Assembly: GCA_033557465.1 (NCBI GenBank)
Contig: CM066031.1
Coordinates: 177,599,043 to 177,663,042 of the forward strand
Direction: 5' to 3'
DNA: 64,000 nucleotides
From: Ichthyophis bannanicus
Taxonomy: Eukaryota > Chordata > Amphibia > Gymnophiona > Ichthyophiidae
Part shown: positions 21,641 through 31,225 of the stretch, piece by piece
Layout of the letters: every line of letters starts with the position of its first letter
Position numbering within the stretch: the stretch's first letter is position 1
Translations under genes and position numbers: made by a program
The notes under the pieces: model-generated
Seen by the model: the letters and a program-made list of their open reading frames with translations, nothing else
Told to the model about the DNA's origin: nothing
Database searches by the model: none

Positions 21641-23170
21641 AAAACAGTATTAGAGATACAAAATGATACAAAGTGATGCAATGTGGTCAGTAGGGATAAT
21701 AGGTCAGTACAGCAATAAGTAAGCATTGACCGAGTTGAGTTTTGGTAGGAGCGCTAAACTTTGCAGTTGTAAGTGCGTTGTGGCAAACAGCTTAAATACG
21801 GAACAGCATGGAAACTTACATGTGTCTCTGGGTGTCTGATGTCTATACAGTGGCTTTTTCCACCTTGGCAATGCTGAACTTCCTTCTTTCTCTGCTCTGT
21901 GGCACTGGATCCCTCCCCCCTTTGTTGGGACAGTTCTGCAAGACTACACTACAATACAGCCTCACCCACACCTAGTTGTATTGTGAGATCCCCCATGTAC
22001 AGGTAGACAAAGTTTTTAGTTGCCAGAACAGGTAGGACACCATACATGGATTGCTGCTTTGCCTGCCCTTGTATGTTCTATAGGCTAAGCAGGACCCACC
22101 AGATTAGACACAGATCCTTGTTATCTATGCTCCCTTATGGCAAGGTAGATTTGGCTTGAATGTGCACTGATGTGGTCAGTAGAGCCCACTCCCATCAATA
22201 GCAGCAGACATTGATTGTCATAGACAACACACACCCCAGCTGATCACTACTGTCAGCATCACACCCATAATCACAGCAATATACAGTGATTTTTGTGGAT
22301 GTTGGTGATACCTATGTTTGTCCCCATCACTAGTGGATATTTCAGGAGATACTGGTCACCACATGATCCCCATCAAATGCTCCTAATGGCTTTCCATGTG
22401 CTTTATGTGGAACATGGTCAGCAGATTAAGGGTGGTGCAACACATGCACATATGACACAGTTGCAGAGCTGAGGAATGATGACACTCTGCAAGCCATATG
22501 GCGCAGTCTTCCAACCACAACAACCTGTATTTGTAACCCCATGGCCCGTACACGGCGATTATGTGTGACAACCACTTTGGGATGATGTTTGGTTCGATTT
22601 GCTGCAAAGCACTCAGCATGGTGCTGGACACAGGAAACAAGTATTAGAAATGCAACCCCACCTTCACTACCTCTTATAGCATTGTATCCCACCCCTTGGA
22701 CAATGTCCAAGAGACCTGTCCGACTCCTGGAGGATTCTGTGGAACCAGTACAGGTGACCCTACCTCACTGGCATATAGGCAGATGCATGGCTTTTGTGCA
22801 CGCCATTCAAACACATACCAGCTGCTGATGGCTCCCACTCCATATGTCAGTACATGTTTTCATGATGTTCAGATGACACCCATAGGTCAATGTATTATCC
22901 TACAGGATAATCATCACACACATGTATCACTGGAGCACTGCACATTCCGTGTATGTGGTTCACATTGTTAGAGCTTTGCCAATCGGAGCTTTCCAAAACC
23001 ACCTCATAAATAACTGCTGACACATTTAACTGTTCCATTCAGAAACTGGTGATGTGTGCGGTGAACATGTTCTGCGGACCGGTGTGGGACTTGCATTTTA
23101 TGGTCTGTTCCTATCAGATCTACCTAGGTATACCATTTCAGAAGATAGTAATGGTGATATATGGGGATGT
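21641..23170. other. No recognisable gene; unclassified sequence
   Basis: Up to about 22020 the sequence matches copy B near the window end and may be the 5' part of the L2. From 22021 to 23170 I see only short frames without motifs. No tRNA, LINE or transposase signature was found. Confidence 0.4.
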
Positions 23171-23385
23171 AAGCGAAAACTGGAAACAACATAAGCACTG
23201 GCAAGTTAGATGCAAGGCATTAATAAGGCAGGCAAAGAGAGAATTTGAGAAGAAACTTGCCATGGAAGCAAAAATACATAATAAAGACTTCAAGTACATT
23301 CATAGCAAAAAACCTGTGAGAGAGTCAGTTGGACCATTAGATGATAGAGGGGTAAAAGGGGCACAAAGAGGGGACAAGGCCTGAA
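23171..23385 (+). mobile_element. Short CR1 ORF2 fragment (endonuclease-RT linker)
   Basis: The frame (NWKQHKHWQVRCKALIRQAK, then RESVGPLDDRGVKG) matches CR1 residues encoded at 16990-17190. Both ends are truncated, and small indels distinguish it from the other CR1 copies. Confidence 0.8.
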
Positions 23386-24037
23386 TGGAATAACGAGGGG
23401 TGAACCCCACTTTAACAAATGCTATGCTTAGGAGTAGTTTTGCAAGTGGACCTGTGGTGGAACCCCATATAAGGAATGGAGAAGAAAGACATAAGAAGTG
23501 TAAAGGGAAACTATATAGAAGTTGTTTTTCACTTAAACTACACAGCAGCAAGCAAAAAGGCAACCAGATACCATCAGCGAGGAGTGGGTGAAGTGACATA
23601 GTTACCAACACTGAAACCACTGAGGTGGGCAGTTTCGGATCCCCCTTAAGCAAGAATTGGTAACCACATTCTAGATTGGAAAAAGAAACTGCTGATAAGG
23701 GGATATATGAGGAAAGGTAGTAAACAAGTTAAGGAGACATACCCAGGCAGACATTCCTGTGTGAGAGACGCTAGACTCCGTCTCCAGAACCTGAATAGAT
23801 TTATCAGGTGCTTTGCGATCATAAATTTGCATACTCATGTATATTCTTGATATAGCTATTAAGGCTTTAATTTCTCATTGCGAGGCTTGTGCTTTTGCAA
23901 ACCTGACAATAATAATTATTACTTCAATTCGATGGCAAGAGAATTTTATTGAAAGTGAGTCCTGCGCTTTTTGTGTATGTTGGGCTGAACCCTGCAGCAT
24001 TAGTATTTAGAGGGGAAACAAAAAAGCTCCAACATAA
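23386..24037 (+). repeat. Possible 5' LTR or LTR-adjacent region of the lysine-primed ERV
   Basis: It lies directly upstream of a lysine-type primer binding site, where a 5' LTR is expected, and the sequence just before that site ends ...CCAACATAA. The left LTR border was not found. Bases about 23565-23670 also resemble 29300-29405, downstream of the pol remnant of the same ERV, which would fit a partial 3' LTR or pre-LTR region. No TATA box or poly(A) site was assigned. Confidence 0.4.
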
Positions 24038-24060
24038 TGGCGTCCAAACAGGGACTTGAA
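24038..24060 (+). promoter_or_regulatory. ERV primer binding site, tRNA-Lys type
   Basis: The sequence starts TGGCGTCCAAACAGGGACTT and matches the standard lysine-tRNA site apart from two differences, both of the kind produced by CpG decay. A likely splice donor (AAG|GTAAG) follows at 24175/24176, and the gag start codon is at 24260. This gives the ERV orientation and its 5' end. Confidence 0.8.
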
Positions 24061-24287
24061 AGACATCAGAGTGATGTCATGGCAAAAGGTCCTCCTGTGT
24101 TTGCCGGTTGAAGCTCAGGTCAAGAAAGAGGAAAGCATGACCCTGAATTCCTGCAGAAGAAGCATCACTGTGAAGGTAAGAGACACTTTCCTTTCTAAAA
24201 ATATATATAGAATAATAGGAAACTTTGTGCAAGTCTAGGATACTATAATACTAGTTAGGATGTTTAAGAAAAAGTCTAGTGAGAGTT
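24061..24287 (+). pseudogene. ERV leader and first codons of gag, copy B
   Basis: Bases 24248-24287 are the same as 1495-1532 in copy A (gag ATG at 24260 and at 1507). The gag frame is then cut by the L2 insertion. Between 24061 and 24247 lies the leader with the putative splice donor; copy A has unrelated sequence there. Confidence 0.65.
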
Positions 24288-24592
24288 TATGTTTATGTTT
24301 ATTGATTTGATTGACCGCCCTTCAAAATAGCAGAGCGGTTTACAATGATAATAAAATATTACAGTAACATCAAGGCACAAGGCCGGAAAAGTAGAAAGAA
24401 AGTTACAATTACTTTGTAGAGAGAAAATGGAAGAGCAGGTTGATATCAAAGGGTTAAGAAAAAAAGGTTAGGGGTGAGAGGAGGGAGGGCCAAAGGCAAG
24501 GGAGAAAAGGTGAATCTTTAGATCCAGCTTGAAGGTAGGGTGATGATGTTCCAGGCGGAGGGCGGTGGGAAGGGAGTTCCAGAGGGCAGGGC

Positions 24593-25963
24593 CTAGAAAA
24601 AAAAAAAGCTGAGGAATGGGTAGAGTGCAGGTGGGCTAGGGAGGGAGGGGGTAGTGTGAGACGGTTGAGATGAAAGGAACGGGGAGTGTGTGGGAGTGTG
24701 AAAGTGGATGAGGTCAGCCAGGTATTGAGGAGTGGAGGTGTGAAGTGGTTTATGAACAAGGGTGAGTAGTTTGAACTGAATGCGGAAGGAAATCGGTAAC
24801 CAGTGAAGGCGGAAAAGAAGGGGGGTGACGTGGTTTCTGGGGGAGGAGTGGAACACGAGTCGAGCAGCTGTATTTTGGATTCGTTGAAGACGTGACAGTT
24901 GGAGCTTGGTGAGACCAGTGAAAATGGAATTGGCGAAATCAATGCGAGAAATAACTAGTGATAGAAGCAGAGTAGTAAGAGCAGAGGGAGAAAGAAAAGG
25001 ACGAATTGCCCAGATCTGATGGAGGTAGTAGAAAGAGGTTTTGGAGATATGGGAAATGTGAGCTGAAAAGGAAAGGTCAGAATTGAAAAGTACACCAAGA
25101 TAACGAAAAGTAGGAACAAGAGAGATAGGTGAACCAGAGAAAGAGGGGGCCAGAGAGGGGGGCTGATGACCGTGGGAAAACCAAATAGCAGTAGTTTTGG
25201 AGGTGTTGAGATGGAGGCAGTTATTAGTTAACCAGTCTGAGACAGCAATTAGACACAGGTTTAGGGGGGCAAGATGAGGACAAACAGGGGAGGTGTGATA
25301 GAGAAGAAGAATGTCATCTGCATAAAAGAAGGCCGTGATCCCAAACTGTTGTATCAACAAGGTGAGAGGAGTCAGAAAGAGGTTGAAGAGCAAAGGTGCG
25401 AGAACAGAGCCCTGTGGGACTCCGCAGGGAAGGGGAAAAGGGTCTGAGGGGGGAACGGATGGAGAGGAGGAAAGGATTGCAGCAGATCTAGAAGAAAGAA
25501 AAGAGTGGAACCATCGATATACAGTGCTACAGAGGCCAGCTTCGCATAGACGAGACAGAAGAAGGGAGTGATCAACCAAGTCAAAGGCGGCAGAAAGATC
25601 GAGAGCTACCGCCACCGAGATATCACCTCGATCGTGTGCAGTGTGCAGAGAGTTGGTGAAGGCAAGAAGAATAGTTTCTACACTGTGCCCAGGACGGAAG
25701 CCAGACTGACGAGGGTGAAGAAAATTAACAAAATCCAAATGGTGAGAAAGCTGTGCGAAGACAATCTTTTCCAGAATTTTTGAAAGAAAGGACAGATTAG
25801 AAACTGGGCGGTAGTTGGCAGCGTCCAGGGGATCAAGAGAAGGTTTTTTAAGAATCGGGCGGATAAGTGCGTGCTTCCAGGAGGTGGGGAAAGTGCCCGT
25901 GGAAAGACTAGAGTTCAGCATGGCTAGAAGATATGGAAGGAAAGACAGAGAAGGAAGGAGCAA
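24593..25963 (-). CDS. L2 reverse transcriptase, intact RT frame
   Basis: The 456-codon frame has the full RT motif order: YRPVSNLSFLSK, GFRPGHSVET, LDLSAAFDLVDH (palm Asp), GVPQGSVLAPLLF, FFYADDILLL (YADD), SDWLTNNCLHLN, and a C-terminal RLVFHSS...LHWLPI block. Catalytic residues appear intact. It joins the endonuclease part upstream (26149-27303) across a frameshift or stop, so the whole ORF is not open. The last residues run into low-complexity sequence. Confidence 0.8.
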   Translation of the reverse strand: MLLPSLSFLPYLLAMLNSSLSTGTFPTSWKHALIRPILKKPSLDPLDAANYRPVSNLSFLSKILEKIVFAQLSHHLDFVNFLHPRQSGFRPGHSVETILLAFTNSLHTAHDRGDISVAVALDLSAAFDLVDHSLLLSRLCEAGLCSTVYRWFHSFLSSRSAAILSSSPSVPPSDPFPLPCGVPQGSVLAPLLFNLFLTPLTLLIQQFGITAFFYADDILLLYHTSPVCPHLAPLNLCLIAVSDWLTNNCLHLNTSKTTAIWFSHGHQPPSLAPSFSGSPISLVPTFRYLGVLFNSDLSFSAHISHISKTSFYYLHQIWAIRPFLSPSALTTLLLSLVISRIDFANSIFTGLTKLQLSRLQRIQNTAARLVFHSSPRNHVTPLLFRLHWLPISFRIQFKLLTLVHKPLHTSTPQYLADLIHFHTPTHSPFLSSQPSHTTPSLPSPPALYPFLSFFFF

Positions 25964-26148
25964 CCAGGAGGAAGGGATAGGGTCAAGAGGGCAGAAGGTC
26001 TTGTTGGATGAGGAGATAAGGTGGTGAAGCTCAGCTGTGGTAGTTAAGGAGAAGGAGGACCAGGTGTGAGACAGTTGGGAGGTGGGAGGGGGGGAGGCAA
26101 CAGGGGGCGGGGAGGAGATTGGTGGGGGGAGGGTAGGGAGGGAGGCTC

Positions 26149-27158
26149 TTAAGGTAGAGACTTTGTTACTGAAGGCGGAAGCAAGAAGGGAAGGGGGGGA
26201 GTGGGATGTGCGGGCACAGCAGAGGAGGTAGGAAGAAGGGAAGTGAGGAATCTAAGGGTAGAGTAGAGATGCCGGGTCTGGTTAGGGGCGTTGGCAATGG
26301 CAGCAGAAAAGTAAGAGAACTTGGCAAGGTGAACCTCGGATCGATACTGAGAGTGGCGGGCTTTGAAAATAGATAGGATGGTTGGAGAGGGGGACTTACA
26401 CCATAGCCTTTCAGCTCTCCGTAGTTGGGAGCGGAGGAGGAATAGACCAGTATGATACCAGGGCTGGGAAGGGCGGCGTGAGGCTGGACGTGGGTGAAGA
26501 GGAGCAATACGATCGAGGGCGGCAGAGAGAGAGGAGGACCAGGTAGACGCTTGAGAGTTAGGGGATAAGGAAAGGAAGTCAGAGGGCAGTAAGTCTGTGG
26601 CAGGAGGCAACTGCTGGGCAGTGGAAAGAGAGATAGTGCGGGATAGACATGGAGGGAGAGAAAAGGAGGGTGGGGGAACTAGAGCTGGGGCCGCAGGATG
26701 AGAGCAAAAGACTGTTAGGCAGAGATGGTCTGTCCAGGGAAGGGGGAAGGAAGTCAGGTTGTCAAGAGAGATGGTGGAAGAGGAAAGGGTCAGGAATAGA
26801 TCAAGGGTGTGTCCAGCAGAATGAGTGGGGAAAGAAACGTGCTGTCGGAAAGATAGGTCGTGAAGGAGAGCAAGGAAGGCATGTTCCCTGGAGGATGAGG
26901 GGGAGTCGAGGTGAAGGTTAAAGTCACCAGCAATGAGGAGGTGAGGAAAAAGGAAGGAGAGGTCTGAGATGGAACGGAGGAGAGAGTCCCAAAGATCGGG
27001 GTGCAGGGCAGGGGGCGCGTAGATGAGAAGGATATGTGTTGAGGGGGATGTATGAAGATGGAGCAGAAGAGCCTCAGGGTAGGAAAGAGAGGGTGAGAAG
27101 ATCTGAGTGAAGGAGAGAGAAGACCGGAGAATAGCGGCCACCCGCCAGAGCAGGGTTT
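26149..27158 (-). pseudogene. L2 endonuclease part and linker, 5'-truncated
   Basis: The frame has LLIYAPP, the LLIAGDFNLHLD motif, HTLDLFLTLS and TDHLCLTV, which are endonuclease motifs of L2, then the QPWYHTGLFLLRSQLRRAERLW linker region. The first catalytic motifs of the endonuclease are missing because the insertion is truncated at 27158. The first 49 or so codons of the longer frame (27159-27303) are antisense ERV, not L2. Confidence 0.75.
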
Positions 27159-29339
27159 GTGAGGAGAAGTTTTGCCTCCCCCTTCTGCATTCCCCGGGGG
27201 GGGGGGGGGAAACCATTCGGTATGTCCCTTGGAACTTTACTGATATGGATAATATTGCCAGCGAGTTACCTCCCCTTAGTAGAGGGGTGCTCCCTGGATT
27301 CAATAATTTGAGCGGGTCACGGGGGGTATACCTTAGGACTGGGGGATGTTAAAGCACTATTAGCAAAACTCTTGGGAACTCATGCAACGAATCAAGTTTT
27401 TGCCAGAGCCAATCTACCACAGGTTACAGTGGCAGAGACACTGTATGATGCGCCTGATTTCAATCAGTATCGACCCAGGATTTGGGATGCCATCAAAGAA
27501 CCATACCCAACACAAAAATATTTAGCACCGTTATTGAAAATGCGCTTTAAACTAGGACAAGATATTGGTGCATATATTGCATGATTCCAAGACTTCTGGG
27601 AAACCCAAACCAGTATGGTCTACTCGGACCCAGGGTTCTTGCCCTTATTTTTCCAAACACTTAGTAATATTTTGCCCAAACCAGCACAGTCAAGACCAGA
27701 TATGATTGTGGGGTTAGAAGATAAGTCTTGGGCAAGACAACAATCTCACATACACCACTTTGTTAGATTAGCTAAAGAAGAGCAGGCAAAACCTGAAAAG
27801 GATATGAAAGGTTTGCAGAAAAACTAACGACATTGCAATTGAAAGAATTACAGGAGGACCTTGATAAAAATAAAGCCAAAGCTAAAGAAAAGGAGAAAGA
27901 AGTAGAAGGCTCAAATAAAACAGAAAGACAATATGAGGTGGAAAAACAGAAAATTAGAGCCATTATAAAACAGAAAATTAAATTATTAGGGACTTAGAGC
28001 AGTTTGATAATATTGAGGAGGAAGACCCCTGAGAAAACTTTGGTTTCTATGCTCAGGCATGGAACCAGGCAGGTCCAAATAACGCAGGTAGTTGGAGAGG
28101 GGGGGGGGGGTGTAGGACCTCCCCAATCACAGCATCCCAGAGAAGTGCCCTTAATTGCTGGAATTGTAGAAAACGGGGACATCTTCAGCATGAATGCCGG
28201 AGTCCCCCTGCTCGAACACCAACAAGATCACAAGGATCACAAAATCCTTACCAGAGTCCTCAGTGTAGATTCTCCCAGGGGCAGCTTCCTCAGGGAGGAC
28301 CACAATGACTCTCTATGATGATGCGAGCCATGCTCAATGAGCATGAGGCGGTAATTGAAGTCTGTCTCAATGGGTATACATCAAACCACTCTGACTACAG
28401 GGTGACTACAGGGTTTAATGGCAACCCAATTACCATCAAATTGACAGTACCCATTGAAGTAAAACTCATGGGACAACATACCTATAAACCCTTGTTGTAT
28501 GCCCCACACAATTTGATGGGACAGGATCTGCTATCCAACTTCGAGGTACAGATGACCTTTACCAGCACACCATCCACTCTGCTTCTGCAGACAGAGAGTC
28601 AACCAGATTTTGATGAAATCCCTTCTGAGGTCTGGGCTAACTCAGAAAGCCTTTTTGGTCTAATACTGTCTGCATCACCTGTTCGAATTAAACTAAAGAA
28701 AAATTGTCATGGTCCCAAAGTAGCCCAATATCTCTTGCAGCCAGAAGCTGTGGCGGGAGCAAATGAGGAAACTGATGTTACTACAGAATGGCATTATAGA
28801 ACCAAGCACCTCTCAGTATAATGCACCGCTGTTTCCAGTTAAGAAACCCAATGATAAATGGCGGGTAGTACATGTTATTTATTTATTTACATTCTCTTAT
28901 ATACCGCGCTATTCTGCATCAGTGCGGTTTACATTGAAAAAACTGAAATTACATTGAACAGGGCATTATAACTTGGAGATAACTATTTTACATTTTATTG
29001 TTCTGCGAGGTCTCAATTCAGTCGTGGAAGCAGAGTTCCTACTTGTGTCCAACCCGGCTACGTTATTGCAATACAACCCACCAAAGAAATATAGCACTGT
29101 TTTAGATCTGTCAAATGCATTTTCTGGGACCCCAGTCCATCCTGACTGTGGACTATGGCTGGCGTTACAATACTACCTTTCCTTCTGTATCCCTTTATCA
29201 GCAGTTTCTTTTCCAATCTTTGTTGTTTTTGTGTTTAATTCCAACCCCAGGCATTTCTCGCTTTTTCAGGATTCCTGTATTTCCATATCCTTTTGAGGGT
29301 AAACAGATACTATCAGCAGGGAGTGGGTGGCGTGACATA
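27159..29339 (+). pseudogene. Endogenous retrovirus remnant, copy B (gag to start of RT)
   Basis: This has the same layout as copy A: capsid-like frames (27372-27827), zinc knuckle (28156-28197), protease tail and RT start (28315-28957 and about 28973-29150). It has private damage: about 70 bp that hold the protease active site in copy A (about 4011-4080) are missing here. Downstream, 29300-29339 resembles 23565-23605 near the presumed LTR. Confidence 0.75.
28869..28990 (-). mobile_element. 5'-truncated MIR-like SINE in ERV pol, copy B
   Basis: This is the orthologue of 4570-4694: TTTATTTA run, ATACCGCGCTATTCTGC, then CAGTGCGGTTTACATTG. Its presence in both copies dates it before the duplication. 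Confidence 0.75.
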
Positions 29340-29930
29340 GTTACCAGCACTGAAAACACTGAGTGGCAGTTTCAGATCCCCCTTAAGCAAGAATTACTAA
29401 CCACATTCCAGAGAAATAAACCCACAGTGTGCTAAGAGATATGTATGGACAGATGTTCAAAGAAACATGAGTAAAAGGTCAAAAGAATGTAGAAATAAAC
29501 CTGGTTCATCCAGGTGCACAAGATCATGTATTTGTTTTTTCTGTGATAAATGTTTTTGAGCAACCACAATAAATAAATAACATATAAAATATCAGTCAGT
29601 AGATGTACATTTTCCATTGACAATTAATCAAATACGTGACCCAACCCAATATTTACATCAGTGAAATCAACAGAAGCAGGTAAACGCCCATGCCAAAGGA
29701 AATAATGCTCTACTATACAGAATCTCAAGTTAACCCCTATATCCCCTATCCACCCCATCAACAGTATAAGATACACAAACTACATTTCGTTCCTATCCCC
29801 CTCACCCCCACCTACCCTCCAATCCCCCACCCCTCCCCCCAGCCCTCCCATCCCATCTCCGCTGTTAATGTGTGTAGGTGCATTAGCTCACTTGCACCTT
29901 ATACCTCCCTGCTAAATTCACTCATCACTG
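29340..29930. other. Sequence retained only in copy B; no gene recognised
   Basis: The first 70 bases resemble 23596-23670 near the presumed ERV LTR. The rest is AT-rich, with a pyrimidine-rich C/T stretch at 29740-29850. No coding motif was found. Copy A has lost it in a deletion. Confidence 0.4.
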
Positions 29931-30252
29931 GCATCGAATCATCACATAAGGCTTCCTCCTGCTTTTTCTAGACATCTCTGCTGCCTTTGGCACTGTTTCC
30001 CACCAGTTTCTCCTCAACAAACTCCACCAAATTGGAGTCCACGGCACCCCCCTCAAGTGGTTCCACTCATATCTCACCAATCACAATCAGCAGATAAGGA
30101 TTCAAACACACACCTCAACTCCATTCACCCTTAACCTGGATGTACCACAAGGTTCTTCTCTCTCCTCTCTACTATTCAATATATACATTTGGCCTCTATA
30201 TGACATCCTCCAGCAATTTCCTGTCCAGATTCTGATAGATGCAGACAATATA
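29931..30252 (+). mobile_element. L2-type LINE RT fragment, plus strand, copy B
   Basis: The frame encodes FLDISAAFGTVSHQFLLNKL, then LDVPQGSSLSSLLFN, and ends at a degenerate YADD-like motif, the central RT palm of L2. Both ends are truncated. The terminal 36 bases are still present in copy A at 5047-5082. Confidence 0.75.
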
Positions 30253-30712
30253 CATAGTAACTTAGTAACATATATGATGGCAGATAAAGACCAGTATGGT
30301 CCATCTAGTCTGCCCAGCAAGATGGCAAGAGTAGGTGCACTTGCCGCTCTGTGAAAGTCACCCCTCCACATTCCTTTGTTTAGAGGTGTTCCCACTGCTC
30401 CGTGTGGTCCACGCCTATTTGCTGAGATATAAGATAGTTATGTTTGTTTTGATTTTATCCTGTTGCTATAAAGGGATCCACGGTGTCTGTCCTATGCCAT
30501 TTTGAATTCTGTCACTATATTTGCTTCCACCACTTCCATCGGGAGGGCATTCCAATCATCCACCACCCTTTCAGTGAAAAAGTATTTCCTGACATTGCCT
30601 TTCAGTTTACCCCTTGCAGCTTCATGTTATGCCCAATAGTTTTACAGCTTCCCTATCTTTGGAAGAGGTTTGTTTGTTCATTAATACTCTTTAAGTATTT
30701 AGAGGTCTGAAT

Positions 30713-31225
30713 CATTTATTTATTTATACATCTTTTCTATACCGCCACTTCCAGCGATCAGTGGCGGTTTACAGGTAACATAAACTTTAATAATAGAGTA
30801 CTATTATTTTACATAGAACAGAATTAGAACAAAGTTCATTCAACTATTAAATGTAACTCAAAAAATACAATGAGATAACAGGCTACCAACAGTATATCAA
30901 CAGTAATGGGATATATTTACATTAAATTACAGTTATTCACATTAGCGACAAGTAATTGCTTTCAAAGAGTCAGCTTAACTAGGTGAGCAATGTGAATGTG
31001 TGGGAAAGATTTTATGCCTTGTCTAGGTAGGGTCAGTGAGTGACTGATGATCGGTGGTTTTCTCTGTGTTAGGATTATCTTCAATGTGGAGGTTATTGTA
31101 GTGCAGAGTAAATAGATGGGTTTTTAGATTTTTTCTAAATAATTGAAGGTCCTTGATTTCTCTGATTTCAGACGGGAGGTTGTTCCATAACGTAGGGGCG
31201 AAGTATGAGAAAGCTGTGTTGCTTG
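30713..31225 (-). mobile_element. L2-type LINE 3' end nested in CR1, copy B
   Basis: This is the orthologue of 5548-6065. The TTTATTTATTTA tail run is shorter than in copy A, a normal microsatellite length difference. Confidence 0.75.

Larger units (their letters stand above)
1495..22020 (+). repeat. Copy A of a large direct segmental duplication
   Basis: The order and sequence of elements from 1495 to 22020 recur in the same orientation from 24248 to the window end. Anchors: 1495 matches 24248, 2781 matches 27159, solo LTR 7516 matches 32679, foldback 10606 matches 38703, Tc1 end 19623 matches 54511. The copies look about 1% different by eye. Copy A lacks the L2, hAT, E1 and E2 insertions of copy B and carries private deletions, the largest about 870 bp at 5046/5047. 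The right boundary is not determined, because copy B still matches near 22020 when the window ends. Confidence 0.9.
24288..27158 (-). mobile_element. L2-type LINE, 5'-truncated, minus strand, copy B only
   Basis: The 3' end is at 24288 (TTTATGTTTATGTTTATT on the plus strand), followed by a CCGC...GCGG tail hairpin. It extends to 27158, where the ERV sequence resumes. Copy A lacks the L2 but contains 1533-2780 at this place, about 1.25 kb that copy B lacks. Either the insertion deleted target DNA or the two losses are separate. Confidence 0.8.

Noticed and set aside
22383..22971. Overlapping short frames as a Harbinger-type transposase
   Set aside because: No transposase motif could be identified on either strand; the frames are short and mutually overlapping.
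1495..29339. The two 24-kb copies as terminal repeats of one giant mobile element
   Set aside because: Their content is a nest of unrelated elements in both orientations, and the copy borders lie inside the ERV rather than at element ends.
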